Assembly (NCBI RefSeq): GCF_000146065.2
Contig: NC_020449.1
Span: 62,001-126,000 of the forward strand
Reading direction: 5' to 3'
Length of the DNA stretch: 64,000 nt
From: Candidatus Cloacimonas acidaminovorans str. Evry
Lineage (GTDB): Bacteria > Cloacimonadota > Cloacimonadia > Cloacimonadales > Cloacimonadaceae
Numbering within the stretch: the first letter of the stretch is position 1; each line of letters begins with the position of its first letter. The position numbers were made by a program, and so were the translations under genes. Below are positions 63,488 through 64,000 of the stretch, in pieces. The notes below the pieces were generated by a model that worked only from the letters and a program-made list of their open reading frames with translations, was not told the origin of the DNA and ran no database searches.

Positions 63488-64000
63488 GTGGTTTTTTTTC
63501 AGAGCAGGCATTTTTTTTTAACACTCTTTTTCTGCCTTACTTTTGGGCTTATTTTAGCGATAAATATTGGAAATATAAGCTTTCAAGGCATTGCCGGAAT
63601 AGAAGAAACAGAACTTTTTAAGGCAAGCGGTCTGCAAAAAGGACAGGAATACAATCCGGAACTTATTTCCAATGCCACTTCTAACTTGTATAAATATTTG
63701 CAGAATAAAGGCAGATACTTTGTTTGGATTTCCTCCCCGGAATTGATTCCGGAAGATGAAGGAACTGTTTCCCTGCTCTTTAAGATGCAAGAAAAAGCAC
63801 CTTCCGATGAAGTAAAAATCCGCTTTCAGGGTATGCAGTATTTCAGTGAGGCAAAACTCTTTCAACTTCTGCTGCTTTCACCCGAAAGAAATTATCGCGT
63901 AGACCAGCTTTCCCGAATTATGCAACAAACCCTTTCGCTTTATCAAAGCAGGGGTTATCTCTTTGCCAAAGTTGAATTGGATTCTTTGGTTTGGGAAGAG
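63488..64000 (+). CDS. Outer membrane assembly protein with POTRA domains (Omp85/BamA type), partial
   Basis: The gene runs off the right edge; 171 codons are visible. The frame follows the lepA stop without an ATG, so GTG 63488 is the likely start, with TAGGGA seven bases upstream. A signal peptide (FFLTLFFCLTFGLILA) is followed by POTRA-like repeats: ISFQGIAGIEETELFKASGL, then KGQEYNPELISNATSNLYKY and LQNKGRYF; and VKIRFQGMQYFSEAKLFQLL with LYQSRGYLFAKVEL. This strand-helix-helix-strand pattern is typical of BamA, TamA and related proteins. The barrel is not in view, so the subfamily is open. Confidence 0.75.
   Translation, partial: MVFFQSRHFFLTLFFCLTFGLILAINIGNISFQGIAGIEETELFKASGLQKGQEYNPELISNATSNLYKYLQNKGRYFVWISSPELIPEDEGTVSLLFKMQEKAPSDEVKIRFQGMQYFSEAKLFQLLLLSPERNYRVDQLSRIMQQTLSLYQSRGYLFAKVELDSLVWEE

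Noticed and set aside
63554-63865. Minus-strand frame at the right edge
   Set aside because: It is antisense to the POTRA-domain protein, which has a signal peptide and a coherent fold.

Overview
The window is an AT-rich bacterial chromosome segment. Four secreted proteins carry a C-terminal sorting domain of the type IX secretion (Por) kind (PNPF...YNLKGQ...W.G.D..G...SGIY, ending in a basic tail). Small lipoproteins are frequent and intergenic regions are full of short dispersed repeats. This combination looks most like the candidate phylum Cloacimonadota (Cloacimonas-like anaerobes). That assignment is inference from gene style; no rRNA or full marker set is present.

Layout. 1-6.3 kb: tail of a lipoate-protein ligase, a SNF2 helicase, a decayed SNF2/SWIM-like relic, tRNA-Ala(CGC), and an HTH protein fused to an M29-aminopeptidase-like domain that seems to have lost its metal ligands. 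6.3-14.5 kb: two secreted adhesin-like proteins (one frameshifted) and an ABC ATPase plus TonB-dependent receptor pair. 14.5-25.3 kb: accessory block with a complete IS630-type element (TA flanks, slippery A8 frameshift site), gene fragments, a frameshifted rve-type transposase, a two-gene DUF6884-like/GIY-YIG cassette between short inverted repeats, a visibly G+C-richer pair (PEGA-like exported protein plus a PorE-like TPR/PD40/CRD/OmpA protein), and an ISL3-like stub. 25.4-33.5 kb: secreted propeller protein with a stop inside its sorting domain, a 117-bp tandem repeat, a lipoprotein, an M16 protease and a beta-helix secreted protein. 33.6-39.3 kb: a small 2[4Fe-4S] ferredoxin and a four-gene TolC/MacA/MacB-type export operon. 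39.7-42.7 kb: ornithine carbamoyltransferase and a type II restriction-modification pair. 42.8-47.6 kb: an island between ~110-bp inverted repeats with an XRE-ImmA/IrrE regulator, a PIN protein, a DUF2188 protein, a transposase relic and an S41 peptidase. 47.6-64 kb: secreted M28 peptidase, epimerase/SLBB export/DegT aminotransferase cluster, etfB, lgt, lipoprotein, purB, DUF2147 protein, lipoprotein, hsp20 with a CIRCE operator, lepA and the start of an Omp85-type protein.

How the genes connect. The PorE-like protein would provide a peptidoglycan-anchored part of the secretion machinery, and the four sorting-domain proteins are its expected cargo, although no other Por components are in view. 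Lgt would lipidate the exported lipoproteins seen here. The strongest candidates for something undescribed are the inverted-repeat-bounded islands at 18.0-19.5 kb and 42.8-47.6 kb, the HTH/dead-M29 regulator, and a conserved two-hairpin element found at 18.15 kb and 59.50 kb at nearly the same distance upstream of a gene.
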